Assembly (NCBI GenBank): GCA_035255485.1
Contig: DATEZO010000026.1
Coordinates: forward strand, 1 to 53,080
Source of the DNA: DATEZO01 sp035255485
GTDB taxonomy: Bacteria > Pseudomonadota > Gammaproteobacteria > Burkholderiales > Burkholderiaceae_D
Direction of reading: 5' to 3'
DNA: 53,080 nucleotides
The notes beneath the pieces are model-generated. The model saw only the letters and a list, made by a program, of their open reading frames with translations. It was not told where the DNA came from and did not search any database. The position numbers and the translations under genes are program-made. Positions 36,056 through 44,570 of the stretch are shown here, piece by piece; positions within the stretch are counted from its first letter, which is position 1; each line of letters begins with the position of its first letter.

Positions 36056-36692
36056 CATCCTGCTGATCCGCCACGGTGAAACCGACTGGAATGCCGAGAA
36101 GCGCCTGCAAGGCCATCTCGATATTCCGCTCAATGCGGCAGGGCAACGGCAAGCGGCCGCGCTCGGACAGGCATTGCGGCACGAAGCGCTGGATGCCATC
36201 ATCGCCAGCGACCTGCAGCGCGCCCGCCAAACCGCGCAGGCGATTGCCGTGCCGCGCGGCATGGTAGTGCAGGCCAATGCCGGCCTGCGCGAGCGCTGCT
36301 ACGGCGGATTCGAAGGCTTGTTGCATGCCGAGATCGGTGCGCGCTATCCGGACGCGTATGCGGCCTGGAAGGCGCGCGACATGGATGCGCGCTATCCGCC
36401 GGGTGCACAGGTGGCGGAGACCCTGCGCGAATTCTCGGTACGCGCAGTGGGCGCCATCACGCGTCTGGTGCGCGACGGCCGTTATCGGAAAGTCGCACTG
36501 GTCACGCATGGCGGCGTACTGGAATGCGCCTATCGCGCCGCTACCGGGATCGGATTTGCCCATGCGCGGGATTTCGATATTTTCAATGCCAGCATCAACC
36601 GCATGCATTGGGACGGCAGCAGCTTGCGGATCGAGCAATGGGCCGATATTGCGCATTTGACGCCGGCCGCACTCGATGAAATCGACCGGTGA
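36048..36692 (+). CDS. histidine phosphatase, phosphoglycerate mutase-like
   Basis: A 214-residue phosphatase with the phospho-histidine motif RHGETDWN at 8-15 and a second catalytic His in VTHGGVLEC near 155. This is the GpmB/CobC-like superfamily; such proteins often are not true mutases but phosphatases of small metabolites. It overlaps the PEBP gene, so they are translationally coupled. Confidence 0.88.
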   Translation: MTDILLIRHGETDWNAEKRLQGHLDIPLNAAGQRQAAALGQALRHEALDAIIASDLQRARQTAQAIAVPRGMVVQANAGLRERCYGGFEGLLHAEIGARYPDAYAAWKARDMDARYPPGAQVAETLREFSVRAVGAITRLVRDGRYRKVALVTHGGVLECAYRAATGIGFAHARDFDIFNASINRMHWDGSSLRIEQWADIAHLTPAALDEIDR

Positions 36693-37095
36693 CGCTTGAT
36701 CTTCCCAACAGTAACTGATGCAGGAAAAACGTGAAAATCGCAGCAAGACGAAGGAATGCCGGATTGAAGAGAATCGGCCGCAAGTGATCGCCGGTTCCGT
36801 GCGAAAGGCGGCAAAAGTCACATCTGGCGCGTTTGGCTGGCTAGAATACTCCAGCCTGTATTTTTAAATACCGTTGAAATCATTGCGAGTATTTAACTAT
36901 TTTCTCCTATACTCCCATAGAAACTTGCCTATCTGACTGGTGTGTGCCGGGTTCTTGTCGTGCGTGGATTGTCGGTTGCGCGGTTTGCGCATGCCCACGC
37001 CAATGAAATGCGGCCATTCCTTGCCGGCGCAATATGCGGCATGCGCGCTACTGAAGAGGATAAAATAGCGCCTCCTGCATGACGCGTCCCTCATC
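36693..37095. other. gap between the phosphatase gene and dusB
   Basis: 403 bp without a gene. It holds copy B of the four-copy element (36845-36918). The rest should contain the dusB-fis-purH promoter, which I cannot fix. Confidence 0.45.
36845..36918 (+). repeat. four-copy intergenic element, copy B
   Basis: AATACTCC at 36845, TGTATTTTT at 36857, TTGCGA at 36883, TATACTCCCAT at 36908. Same spacings as copies A and D. Confidence 0.82.
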
Positions 37096-38112
37096 ATGAA
37101 CATCGGTCCCTATCTGCTCGCCAACAATGTATTTGTCGCTCCGATGGCAGGGGTGACGGATCGGCCTTTTCGCCAGTTGTGCAAGCAATTGGGTGCGGGT
37201 TACGCGGTGTCCGAAATGGCGGCGTCCGATCCGCGCCTGTGGGCATCGGAAAAAACCGCGCGCCGCACCGACCACGATGGTGAAATGGCGCCGAAAGCAG
37301 TGCAGATCGCCGGCGCCAATCCAGCCATGCTGGCCGAGTGCGCCAGATTCAATGTGGCGCGCGGTGCGCAAATCATCGATATCAACATGGGTTGCCCGGT
37401 CAAGAAAGTGTGCAATAGCTGGTGCGGTTCGGCCCTGTTGCAAGACGAGAAGCTGGTCGGCGCCATTCTCGATGCGGTGGTGCGGGCGGTCGATGTGCCG
37501 GTCACGCTGAAATTTCGCACCGGCTGGGATCGCCAGAACAGGAACGCGCTGGCGATTGCCCGGATCGCCGAGCGCAGCGGCATTGCGATGTTGACCTTGC
37601 ATGGCCGCACCCGTGCCGACGGCTATGGCGGCGCGGCGGAATACGCCACCATCGCCGCAGTCAAGGCGGCGGTCTCGATTCCAGTGGTGGCCAACGGCGA
37701 TATCACGACGCCGGAGAAGGCGAAATTCGTGCTCGACGCGACTGGCGCCGATGCCGTGATGATCGGCCGCGCCGCCCAGGGGCGGCCCTGGATTTTCCGC
37801 GAGGTCGTCCATTTTTTGCGCACCGGACAGCATTTGCCGCCGCCACTGATCGAAGAAGTGCGGACGCTGATGGCCGCGCATTTGCAGGCGCACTATGCAT
37901 TTTATGGCGGGATCAAGGGTGTGCGCACCGCGCGCAAGCATATCGGCTGGTATGTGCGCGACCTGGTCGGCGGCGAGGCGTTTCGGCAGCGCATGAATTG
38001 CCTGGAAAGCGGCGCGGAGCAGCTCGCCGCGGTGGATGCTTTCTTCAAATTGCAATCAGTCCATGGTGACCGGTTACAATACGGGCCGGCGCAACAAAAG
38101 CTGGCCGCCTGA
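37096..38112 (+). CDS. dusB: tRNA-dihydrouridine synthase B
   Basis: A 338-residue FMN-dependent enzyme that reduces uridine to dihydrouridine in the tRNA D-loop. FMN-binding APMAGVTDRPFR is at 15-26 and the active Cys100 is in NMGCPVKKV. HGRTRADGY and IGRAAQGRPW support the TIM-barrel. fis follows within 40 bp, the same dusB-fis operon as in enterobacteria. Confidence 0.94.
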   Translation: MNIGPYLLANNVFVAPMAGVTDRPFRQLCKQLGAGYAVSEMAASDPRLWASEKTARRTDHDGEMAPKAVQIAGANPAMLAECARFNVARGAQIIDINMGCPVKKVCNSWCGSALLQDEKLVGAILDAVVRAVDVPVTLKFRTGWDRQNRNALAIARIAERSGIAMLTLHGRTRADGYGGAAEYATIAAVKAAVSIPVVANGDITTPEKAKFVLDATGADAVMIGRAAQGRPWIFREVVHFLRTGQHLPPPLIEEVRTLMAAHLQAHYAFYGGIKGVRTARKHIGWYVRDLVGGEAFRQRMNCLESGAEQLAAVDAFFKLQSVHGDRLQYGPAQQKLAA

Positions 38113-38152
38113 ACCTCGGATGCCGGCAAACAAACCTGATTTACAGTACAGC

Positions 38153-38386
38153 ATGAGCAAAGACAATATCCAGGACGTCGTCAAGAAAAGCCTTGAAAAA
38201 TATTTCAAGGATCTGGGCGAACAGCAGCCATCCAACGTCTATGAAATGGTGGTCTTTACCGTTGAAAAGCCGGTTCTCGAAGCGGTGATGGCGCGGGCTG
38301 ACGGCAACCAGTCGCTGGCGGCGGAAATGCTCGGCATCAATCGCAACACCTTGCGCAAAAAACTGCAACAGCACGCACTATTGTGA
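38153..38386 (+). CDS. fis: DNA-binding protein Fis
   Basis: A 77-residue nucleoid protein. The C-terminal helix-turn-helix NQSLAAEMLGINRNTLRKKL binds and bends DNA. Start at MSKDNIQDV chosen from the family; an ATG at 38120 would add 11 residues. Location after dusB is the classical one. Confidence 0.93.
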   Translation: MSKDNIQDVVKKSLEKYFKDLGEQQPSNVYEMVVFTVEKPVLEAVMARADGNQSLAAEMLGINRNTLRKKLQQHALL

Positions 38387-38435
38387 ATGCGTGAGCGGTT
38401 TGCGGCCGTTATTCTTTACTCCACGATAGTTCATC

Positions 38436-40001
38436 ATGATCAAACAAGCGCTTATTTCCGTCTCCGATAAAACCGGCGTGCTTGAATTCGCACGCGCCCT
38501 GTCTGCCATGGGGGTCGACATTCTTTCCACCGGCGGCACCGCGAAACTGCTGGCCGACAATGGCGTCAAGGTAACGGAAGTGGCCGATTACACCGGCTTT
38601 CCGGAAATGCTCGATGGCCGCGTCAAGACGCTGCATCCGAAAGTCCATGGCGGCATTCTGGCGCGGCGCGATTTGCCGGCGCATGTGGCGGCGCTAAAAC
38701 AGCACGGCATCCCGACCATCGACATGGTGGTGGTGAACCTGTACCCGTTCCAGCAGACGGTGGCGAAAGACCAGTGCTCGCTGGAAGACGCGATCGAAAA
38801 TATCGACATCGGCGGCCCGACCATGCTGCGCTCGTCGGCCAAGAACCACAAGGACGTGGTCGTGATCTGTGATCCGGCCGATTACAGCCGCGTGCTGGAT
38901 GAAATGAAAACCGGCAACGGCGAAGTCGGCTACGATACCAAATTCGCGCTGGCGAAAAAGGTATTTGCGCATACCGCGCAATACGATGGCGCGATTACCA
39001 ATTACCTGACCAGTCTTGGCGAAGACAGGCAGCATGCGACCAGGAGCAGCTATCCGCAGACGCTGAACCTGCATTTCGAAAAAGTGCAGGAAATGCGCTA
39101 CGGCGAAAATCCGCATCAGTCGGCGGCGTTCTACCGCGACCTGAAAGCGGTCGACGGTGCGCTCGCCAATTACACCCAGTTGCAAGGCAAGGCGCTGTCG
39201 TACAACAACATCGGCGACGCCGATGCGGCATGGGAATGCGTCAAGACTTTTGATGGCGTCGCCTGCGTGATCGTCAAGCATGCCAATCCGTGCGGCGTGG
39301 CGATTGGCGCAGACCCGCTGGATGCCTACGGCAAGGCGTTGCAAACCGATCCGACCTCCGCCTTCGGCGGTATCATCGCCTTCAACCGCGAACTGGACGG
39401 CAAGGCAGCCGAAGCAGTGGCGAAGCAATTCGTCGAAGTGCTGATCGCCCCGGCGTTTACCGCGGAAGCGAAGCAGATTTTCGCTGCCAAGCAGAATGTG
39501 CGGCTGTTACAGATTCCGTTAGGCAGCGGTCTCAACCTGCATGATTTCAAGCGAGTCGGCGGCGGCTTGCTGGTGCAATCGCCGGATGCGAAAAACGTTA
39601 TGCCGGCGGAGCTGAAAATCGTTAGCAAAAAACAGCCGACCCAGCAACAGTTGCAAGACATGATGTTCGCCTGGCGCGTTGCGAAGTTCGTGAAGTCGAA
39701 TGCGATCGTGTTCTGCGGCAACGGCATGACGCTTGGCGTCGGCGCCGGCCAGATGAGCCGCGTCGATTCGGCACGTATTGCCTCGATCAAGGCGCAAAAT
39801 GCCGGCCTGACGCTGGCCGGCTCGGCAGTGGCGTCGGATGCGTTTTTCCCGTTCCGCGACGGCCTGGATGTGGTGGTGGCCGCCGGTGCGACCTGCGTCA
39901 TCCAGCCGGGCGGGTCGATGCGCGATCAGGAAGTGATCGATGCGGCGGATGAGCAGGGCGTGGTGATGCTGTTTACAGGAACAAGGCATTTCAGGCATTG
40001 A
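38436..40001 (+). CDS. purH: bifunctional AICAR formyltransferase / IMP cyclohydrolase
   Basis: A 521-residue enzyme for the last two steps of purine synthesis. The N-terminal IMP cyclohydrolase domain has SVSDKTGVLEFA and FPEMLDGRVKTLHPKVHGG. The C-terminal transformylase has VIVKHANPCGVAIG and PTSAFGGIIAFNRE. Full length. The stop is directly followed by the ruvC start with no gap. Confidence 0.97.
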   Translation: MIKQALISVSDKTGVLEFARALSAMGVDILSTGGTAKLLADNGVKVTEVADYTGFPEMLDGRVKTLHPKVHGGILARRDLPAHVAALKQHGIPTIDMVVVNLYPFQQTVAKDQCSLEDAIENIDIGGPTMLRSSAKNHKDVVVICDPADYSRVLDEMKTGNGEVGYDTKFALAKKVFAHTAQYDGAITNYLTSLGEDRQHATRSSYPQTLNLHFEKVQEMRYGENPHQSAAFYRDLKAVDGALANYTQLQGKALSYNNIGDADAAWECVKTFDGVACVIVKHANPCGVAIGADPLDAYGKALQTDPTSAFGGIIAFNRELDGKAAEAVAKQFVEVLIAPAFTAEAKQIFAAKQNVRLLQIPLGSGLNLHDFKRVGGGLLVQSPDAKNVMPAELKIVSKKQPTQQQLQDMMFAWRVAKFVKSNAIVFCGNGMTLGVGAGQMSRVDSARIASIKAQNAGLTLAGSAVASDAFFPFRDGLDVVVAAGATCVIQPGGSMRDQEVIDAADEQGVVMLFTGTRHFRH

Positions 40002-40544
40002 ATGAAAATCCTCGGCATCGACCCCGGCCTGCGCACGACCGGCTTCGGCGTGATCGTGAAGCAGGGCGCGAAGCTGACCTATATCGCATCCGGCACCATC
40101 AAGACGCCGGATGCCGACTTGCCGCAGCGCCTGAAAACCATCCTGACCGGCGTTTCGGAAATCATCCGTACCTACACGCCTGATTGCGCGGCAATCGAGA
40201 AAGTCTTCGTCAACGTCAATCCGCAATCGACACTGTTGCTGGGGCAGGCGCGCGGCGCGGCGATTTGCGCGCTGGTCGGCGCGGAACTGATGGTGGCCGA
40301 ATATACCGCGCTGCAAGTCAAGCAGGCGGTAGTCGGCCATGGCAAGGCGCACAAGCAGCAGGTGCAAGACATGGTGCAGCGCCTGCTGTCGCTTTCGGGC
40401 ATGCCGGGCACTGACGCGGCGGATGCGCTGGGCGTGGCGATTTGCCATGCCCATAGCGGCGACGCGCTGGCCGCATTGGGCGTCTTGGCGCCTGGCTTGG
40501 CAAAAAAGGGTTTGCGCGTGCGCGGCGGGCGCCTGGTTGGCTGA
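40002..40544 (+). CDS. ruvC: Holliday junction resolvase RuvC
   Basis: A 180-residue endonuclease with the RNase-H-like active site: Asp7 in ILGIDPGLRTTGFG, Glu near 67 in AAIEKVF, and a C-terminal acidic pair in GTDAADALGVAICH. It starts immediately after purH, so the two are co-transcribed. ruvA and ruvB are 0.5 kb further on, separated by an opposite-strand gene. Confidence 0.96.
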   Translation: MKILGIDPGLRTTGFGVIVKQGAKLTYIASGTIKTPDADLPQRLKTILTGVSEIIRTYTPDCAAIEKVFVNVNPQSTLLLGQARGAAICALVGAELMVAEYTALQVKQAVVGHGKAHKQQVQDMVQRLLSLSGMPGTDAADALGVAICHAHSGDALAALGVLAPGLAKKGLRVRGGRLVG

Positions 40545-40556
40545 CCCGCGATCCTT

Positions 40557-41018
40557 CTACATATGCTGCTCCGCATTGCGAGCGGCGATTTCGAAGATAT
40601 TGTGCCAATAGGCATCCCGACCGCGCAGCACGGCCCATGCACTGGCGGCGCAATAGGCGAACGGGAACACGATTCCCCAGCGTGCGGCCTGATGCACATG
40701 CGCCAGTTCATGCGTCAGGATCTGCCGGCTCAAACCATGACGATCGGCAATCACGACATGCCCGATCGCCATGGCGCACATCGCACCGAACGGATGCCGC
40801 GCCAGCAAAACATCGGCAAAGGGGCCGCGTACCAGCAAGGCAGGCGTCGTATCGTGTACCAGATAAGCGCGTCCGCGCAACAGGAGGATCGGTACGGCAA
40901 TCAGCAGCCCGATAAGTGTCAGCGGCAACGCCCAAAAAATACCGAGAAGCACGGCACTGCGCGACAGCAAGCGATGCGACGGGTGAACGGACAGAATTTT
41001 GTTGGGGTGTAAATGCAT
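40557..41018 (-). CDS. predicted membrane metalloprotease-like protein
   Basis: About 153 residues, inserted between ruvC and ruvA on the opposite strand. A hydrophobic helix over about 22-48 is followed by a soluble part with HELAHVHQAARWG (HExxH at 103-107), a zinc-protease-like motif. A further hydrophobic stretch FPFAYCAASAWAVL follows. I recognise no named family beyond small DUF-type proteins with this motif, so activity is not established. The start at 41018 is preferred over 41048. Confidence 0.7.
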   Translation of the reverse strand: MHLHPNKILSVHPSHRLLSRSAVLLGIFWALPLTLIGLLIAVPILLLRGRAYLVHDTTPALLVRGPFADVLLARHPFGAMCAMAIGHVVIADRHGLSRQILTHELAHVHQAARWGIVFPFAYCAASAWAVLRGRDAYWHNIFEIAARNAEQHM

Positions 41019-41074
41019 GCTGCAGCTTGCTTGTCCTGTATGATGCAACTAAACGTTTTCAGAGTCAGATCAAC

Positions 41075-41653
41075 ATGATAGGACGACTTTCCGGGATTCT
41101 ACTTGAGAAAAATCCACCTCAGCTCCTGATCGACTGTAATGGCGTCGGTTACGAAGTCGGCGTGCCGATGAGTACCTTTTACAATTTGCCCGCATTGGGC
41201 GAAAAAGTCACCCTGCTGACCCATCTTGCCGTACGCGAAGACGCGCATCTGCTTTATGGCTTTGGCACCATCGATGAGCGCAATGCATTCCGGCAATTGA
41301 TCAAGATCTCCGGCATCGGCGCGCGTACCGCCTTGTCCGTCTTGTCCGGCATGTCGGTCGCGGATTTATCGCATGCCATTACTTTGCAAGAGGCTGGAAG
41401 GCTTACCAAAGTTCCGGGCATTGGCAAAAAAACCGCGGAACGGTTGTTGCTTGAATTGAAAGGCAAATTAGGCGCGGATCTGGGCGCGGCGGGCGGCGCG
41501 GCGCATCATGATGCAAGTTCCGACATCCTGAATGCCCTGCTCGCGCTTGGCTATTCCGATAAGGAAGCCATGCTGGCCCTGAAACAGGTTCCGGCCGGTG
41601 CCGGTGTGTCGGACGGCATCAAGCTTGCATTGAAAGCGCTGTCCAAAGCGTAA
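41075..41653 (+). CDS. ruvA: Holliday junction branch-migration protein RuvA
   Basis: A 192-residue junction-binding subunit. Domain I begins MIGRLSGILLEK. Two helix-hairpin-helix motifs (ISGIGARTALSVLSG and VPGIGKKTAERLLLEL) bind DNA, and the C-terminal domain III (DILNALLALGYSDKEA) contacts RuvB. The ATG at 41075 is the family start; upstream open frame is not coding. Confidence 0.96.
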   Translation: MIGRLSGILLEKNPPQLLIDCNGVGYEVGVPMSTFYNLPALGEKVTLLTHLAVREDAHLLYGFGTIDERNAFRQLIKISGIGARTALSVLSGMSVADLSHAITLQEAGRLTKVPGIGKKTAERLLLELKGKLGADLGAAGGAAHHDASSDILNALLALGYSDKEAMLALKQVPAGAGVSDGIKLALKALSKA

Positions 41654-41847
41654 TGAAAAGCGACCGCATCATGGCAATCGTGTTTCTGCTGATAGCGTGC
41701 GTTTTCGCCGTAGTATTGATCAAATATGCAACGGTATTACGCAGGGAAGGCGTGCTTGTTCTGGGTGGACTTGCACTCTTTTTTGGACAATGGGCCTGGA
41801 ATTGCTGGCACGATGATGTGGACGAGCAAGACCGGTGGATGAAATAA
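41653..41847 (+). CDS. small membrane protein between ruvA and ruvB
   Basis: A 64-residue protein with two hydrophobic segments (about 7-27 and 33-49) and a charged C-terminal tail DDVDEQDRWMK. Its ATG shares one base with the ruvA stop codon (TAATG), so it would be made by translational coupling. ruvB starts 34 bp later. I recognise no family; the hydrophobic pattern and coupling favour a real gene over chance. Confidence 0.55.
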   Translation: MKSDRIMAIVFLLIACVFAVVLIKYATVLRREGVLVLGGLALFFGQWAWNCWHDDVDEQDRWMK

Positions 41848-41881
41848 CCTCGGCAAACCGAATCCGGCATATTTTTCTATC

Positions 41882-42952
41882 ATGAGTATCCAGACAGATA
41901 ATTTCACCGAACAACGCGTGATTGCCGCGACGCCGGCATCGCCCAAGGAAGAAGCGATCGAGCGCGCACTGCGCCCGAAGCAGCTGGATGAATATGTCGG
42001 GCAGGAAAAAATTCGCGACCAGCTCGACATCTTCATTACCGCAGCGCGCCAACGGCGCGAAGCGCTCGACCATACGTTGCTGTTCGGCCCGCCGGGTTTG
42101 GGGAAGACTACGCTGGCGCACATTATCGCGCGCGAAATGGGCGTGAATCTGCGCCAGACGTCCGGCCCGGTGCTGGAGCGGGCCGGCGATCTGGCGGCGC
42201 TCTTGACCAATCTGGAAGCCAACGATGTACTGTTCATCGATGAAATCCATCGCCTGTCGCCGGTGGTCGAGGAAATCCTGTATCCGGCGCTGGAAGATTA
42301 TCAGATCGACATCATGATCGGCGAGGGGCCGGCGGCGCGCTCGGTGCGGCTGGATTTGCAGCCATTTACGCTGGTCGGCGCCACCACGCGCGCCGGCATG
42401 CTGACCAATCCGCTGCGCGACCGCTTCGGCATCGTGGCGCGGCTGGAATTCTATACGCCGCAGGAATTGACGCTGATTGTCACGCGCAGCGCTGCGCTGC
42501 TGGATGCGGTGATTGTCGAGGAAGGGGCGCTGGAAATTGCCAGGCGCAGTCGCGGTACGCCGCGCATTGCAAACCGCCTGCTGCGCCGCGTGCGCGATTA
42601 TGCGGAAGTCAGGGGCAATGGCGAAATCACCAGGGCGACCGCCGATGCGGCGCTGAGAATGCTGGATGTCGACCCGGTTGGCTTCGATGTCATGGATCGC
42701 AAGCTGCTGGAAGCGATCCTGTTCAAATTCAACGGCGGCCCGGTCGGACTGGACAATCTTGCGGCAGCCATCGGCGAAGAGCGCGATACGATTGAAGACG
42801 TGCTCGAACCCTACCTGATCCAGCAAGGGTTCCTGCAGCGCACCCCACGCGGACGTATTGCAACGTCGGTGGCGTACGCGCATTTTGGGGTTGCCGTGCC
42901 AGGGCAGGGGCAAAATGGGGAGTTATGGAACCCGGACCGGCTGCCGGAATAG
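41882..42952 (+). CDS. ruvB: Holliday junction helicase RuvB
   Basis: A 356-residue AAA+ motor. Walker A GPPGLGKTT is at 69-77, Walker B LFIDEIHRL follows near 116-124, sensor 1 ATTRAGML and the arginine finger region PLRDRFG come next, and a winged-helix C-terminal domain ends the protein. Drives branch migration with RuvA. Confidence 0.97.
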   Translation: MSIQTDNFTEQRVIAATPASPKEEAIERALRPKQLDEYVGQEKIRDQLDIFITAARQRREALDHTLLFGPPGLGKTTLAHIIAREMGVNLRQTSGPVLERAGDLAALLTNLEANDVLFIDEIHRLSPVVEEILYPALEDYQIDIMIGEGPAARSVRLDLQPFTLVGATTRAGMLTNPLRDRFGIVARLEFYTPQELTLIVTRSAALLDAVIVEEGALEIARRSRGTPRIANRLLRRVRDYAEVRGNGEITRATADAALRMLDVDPVGFDVMDRKLLEAILFKFNGGPVGLDNLAAAIGEERDTIEDVLEPYLIQQGFLQRTPRGRIATSVAYAHFGVAVPGQGQNGELWNPDRLPE

Positions 42953-43019
42953 CCTGCCTTGATGCCTGCAGACAAGCAGATATTATCCTTATGGATTGCC
43001 GGGTTTTAACGAGTAACGA

Positions 43020-43048
43020 TTAACATATTCATACCTTGCTTTTATAAT
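43020..43048 (+). promoter_or_regulatory. sigma-70 promoter of the hydratase gene
   Basis: TTAACA (43020-43025), 17 nt, TATAAT (43043-43048). The leader would be about 130 nt. Confidence 0.65.
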
Positions 43049-43186
43049 CATCACTTGATCCGGCTAGTCGGTTCTGCCGCATGCGTTTGATTTAGCACAA
43101 TCGTGCGGGCCATTGCCTGTTTACGATAAAGAGGGCCGCATTGAACGCCGGCCAATTCCCATTTCGTTCTCCAAATAAGCCCTGCC

Positions 43187-44017
43187 ATGCTCATGTCCAC
43201 GCAAACCAATCGCTATGCGCACCAATTGCTTGATGCGAGAGCAAGTGCGCAGCAGATTGCGCCACTCTCCTCACATGAGCCATTGTCGATTGCGGAGGGC
43301 TACGATATCGCCAAGTGCATTCTGGATATCCGCATTGCGCAGGGCGAACTCCCGGTTGGCCGCAAGATCGGCTTCACCAATCACACAATCTGGCCCAAAT
43401 ACGGCCAGCAGCAACCGATTCAGGCGCCGATCTGGGCCACCATGTTCGATGCGACGGTGCGTTATACCGATCACAATCGCGGCGTGCAGGATCTGGCCGG
43501 CGCGGTGCAGCCACGCATCGAGCCGGAGCTGGTATTCAAACTGGCGAAAACACCCGCGCCCGATGCGACGCTGGCGGAGTTATCGGATTGCATTGACTGG
43601 ATGGCGCATGCATTTGAAATCGTCGTCTGCCCGTTTCCTGACTGGAAATTCGAGGCCGCGGATGCCATCGCCGCTTTCGGCTTGCACGGCTCGCTGATTG
43701 TCGGCGAACCGCGCAGATTAACCACGGTAAACCGGCGACGCCTGGCAGAAGTGCTTGCCATGGCAAGCGTATCGCTGTCATGTGGCGGCGTCCTGCGCGC
43801 CGCCGGATTCGGTAGCGATGTGCTGGGCAGCCCGGTGCATGCCTTGTGGCATTTGCACCAGGTATTGAAAACACAGCCGCAGTTCGCGCCACTGGCCGCT
43901 GGCGAAATCATCACAACCGGCACCTGGACCGATGCCTATGCGATCCAGCCTGGCGAAACCTGGACCAGCGCGTTTTCCGGCATTACCTTGCCAGGACTGA
44001 CAATTTCTTTCGTATAG
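43187..44017 (+). CDS. 2-keto-4-pentenoate hydratase family protein
   Basis: A 276-residue member of the MhpD/HpcG hydratase group of the FAH superfamily. The metal and substrate motifs GRKIGFTNHTIW, RIEPELVFKLAK and the C-terminal GTWTDAYAIQPG are visible. Members hydrate 2-oxopent-4-enoate or 2-oxohept-4-ene-dioate in aromatic meta-cleavage, or act as oxaloacetate tautomerase-like enzymes. No dioxygenase or aldolase is adjacent, so the substrate is unsure. The Met at 43193 is an alternative start. Confidence 0.84.
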   Translation: MLMSTQTNRYAHQLLDARASAQQIAPLSSHEPLSIAEGYDIAKCILDIRIAQGELPVGRKIGFTNHTIWPKYGQQQPIQAPIWATMFDATVRYTDHNRGVQDLAGAVQPRIEPELVFKLAKTPAPDATLAELSDCIDWMAHAFEIVVCPFPDWKFEAADAIAAFGLHGSLIVGEPRRLTTVNRRRLAEVLAMASVSLSCGGVLRAAGFGSDVLGSPVHALWHLHQVLKTQPQFAPLAAGEIITTGTWTDAYAIQPGETWTSAFSGITLPGLTISFV

Positions 44018-44036
44018 CCAGCCTGGGCGCTTAATA

Positions 44037-44112
44037 AGTACTCCTACCCTGTATTTTTGAAGTGCCGCGGTTTTGTTGCGAATATCGGTATATTTTTCCT
44101 TATACTCTCATG
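44037..44112 (+). repeat. four-copy intergenic element, copy C
   Basis: GTACTCC at 44038, TGTATTTTT at 44050, TTGCGA at 44076, TATACTCTCATG at 44101. The outer word is shifted by one base compared with the other copies; the inner spacings are identical. Confidence 0.8.
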
Positions 44113-44171
44113 TATTCCATGGGCTGGCGAAGGGGAAACGATATCCGGCGCGCACGGCAGAGCTGAGGCCG

Positions 44172-44570
44172 CTACTGGGTTGTCTGCGGCGCGTCGCGGC
44201 AACGGCATGCATCCAGAATGACGCGCTCAGCCTTGTCTCCGTGGACCAGCACGCATGCGCCGTTGCTGCGCACCAGGCGAAACAGTTGCGGCCGGCCTGG
44301 CGAGCGGCCGTCGCGCAGGCGGCCGGCGGCATCGCGCGGCTGTCTTTTCTCGATCGTCAGCGTCGCCTCATTCAGGAAAGCCTGTGCGCCAAGTACTACC
44401 GGTGCGCCTGCAAAAGTGCCGGCAGCGCTTTCCAGTTGTGCATGGCATTGCGGCGTCGGGTCGAACAGCAGAGCCGCGCGTTCCCCGGACAGGGCGGGTG
44501 TCTCGCATGCGGCAACCGCACATGCCGCAATCACTGCGCTGGAGAGCCGGTGCCTCATCCGGCTACTCAT
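44172..44570 (-). CDS. small predicted lipoprotein coupled to the S41 protease
   Basis: A 132-residue protein. The N-terminus MRHRLSSAVIAACAVAAC has a signal with a lipobox-like VAAC. The remainder contains four or more Cys (in PQCHAQL, NGACVLV, DACRCRD), which may pair in the periplasm. Its ATG overlaps the stop of the protease gene (ATGA), so the pair is one translational unit. I recognise no family. It could be an inhibitor, chaperone or substrate of the protease. Confidence 0.65.
   Translation of the reverse strand: MSSRMRHRLSSAVIAACAVAACETPALSGERAALLFDPTPQCHAQLESAAGTFAGAPVVLGAQAFLNEATLTIEKRQPRDAAGRLRDGRSPGRPQLFRLVRSNGACVLVHGDKAERVILDACRCRDAPQTTQ

Noticed and set aside
44076..44106. Treating the four-copy element simply as a sigma-70 promoter (TTGCGA, TATACT)
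   Set aside because: The 19-nt spacer is longer than optimal, the conserved TGTATTTT part lies outside a promoter, and two copies face convergent genes. Promoter activity is not excluded, but does not explain the element.
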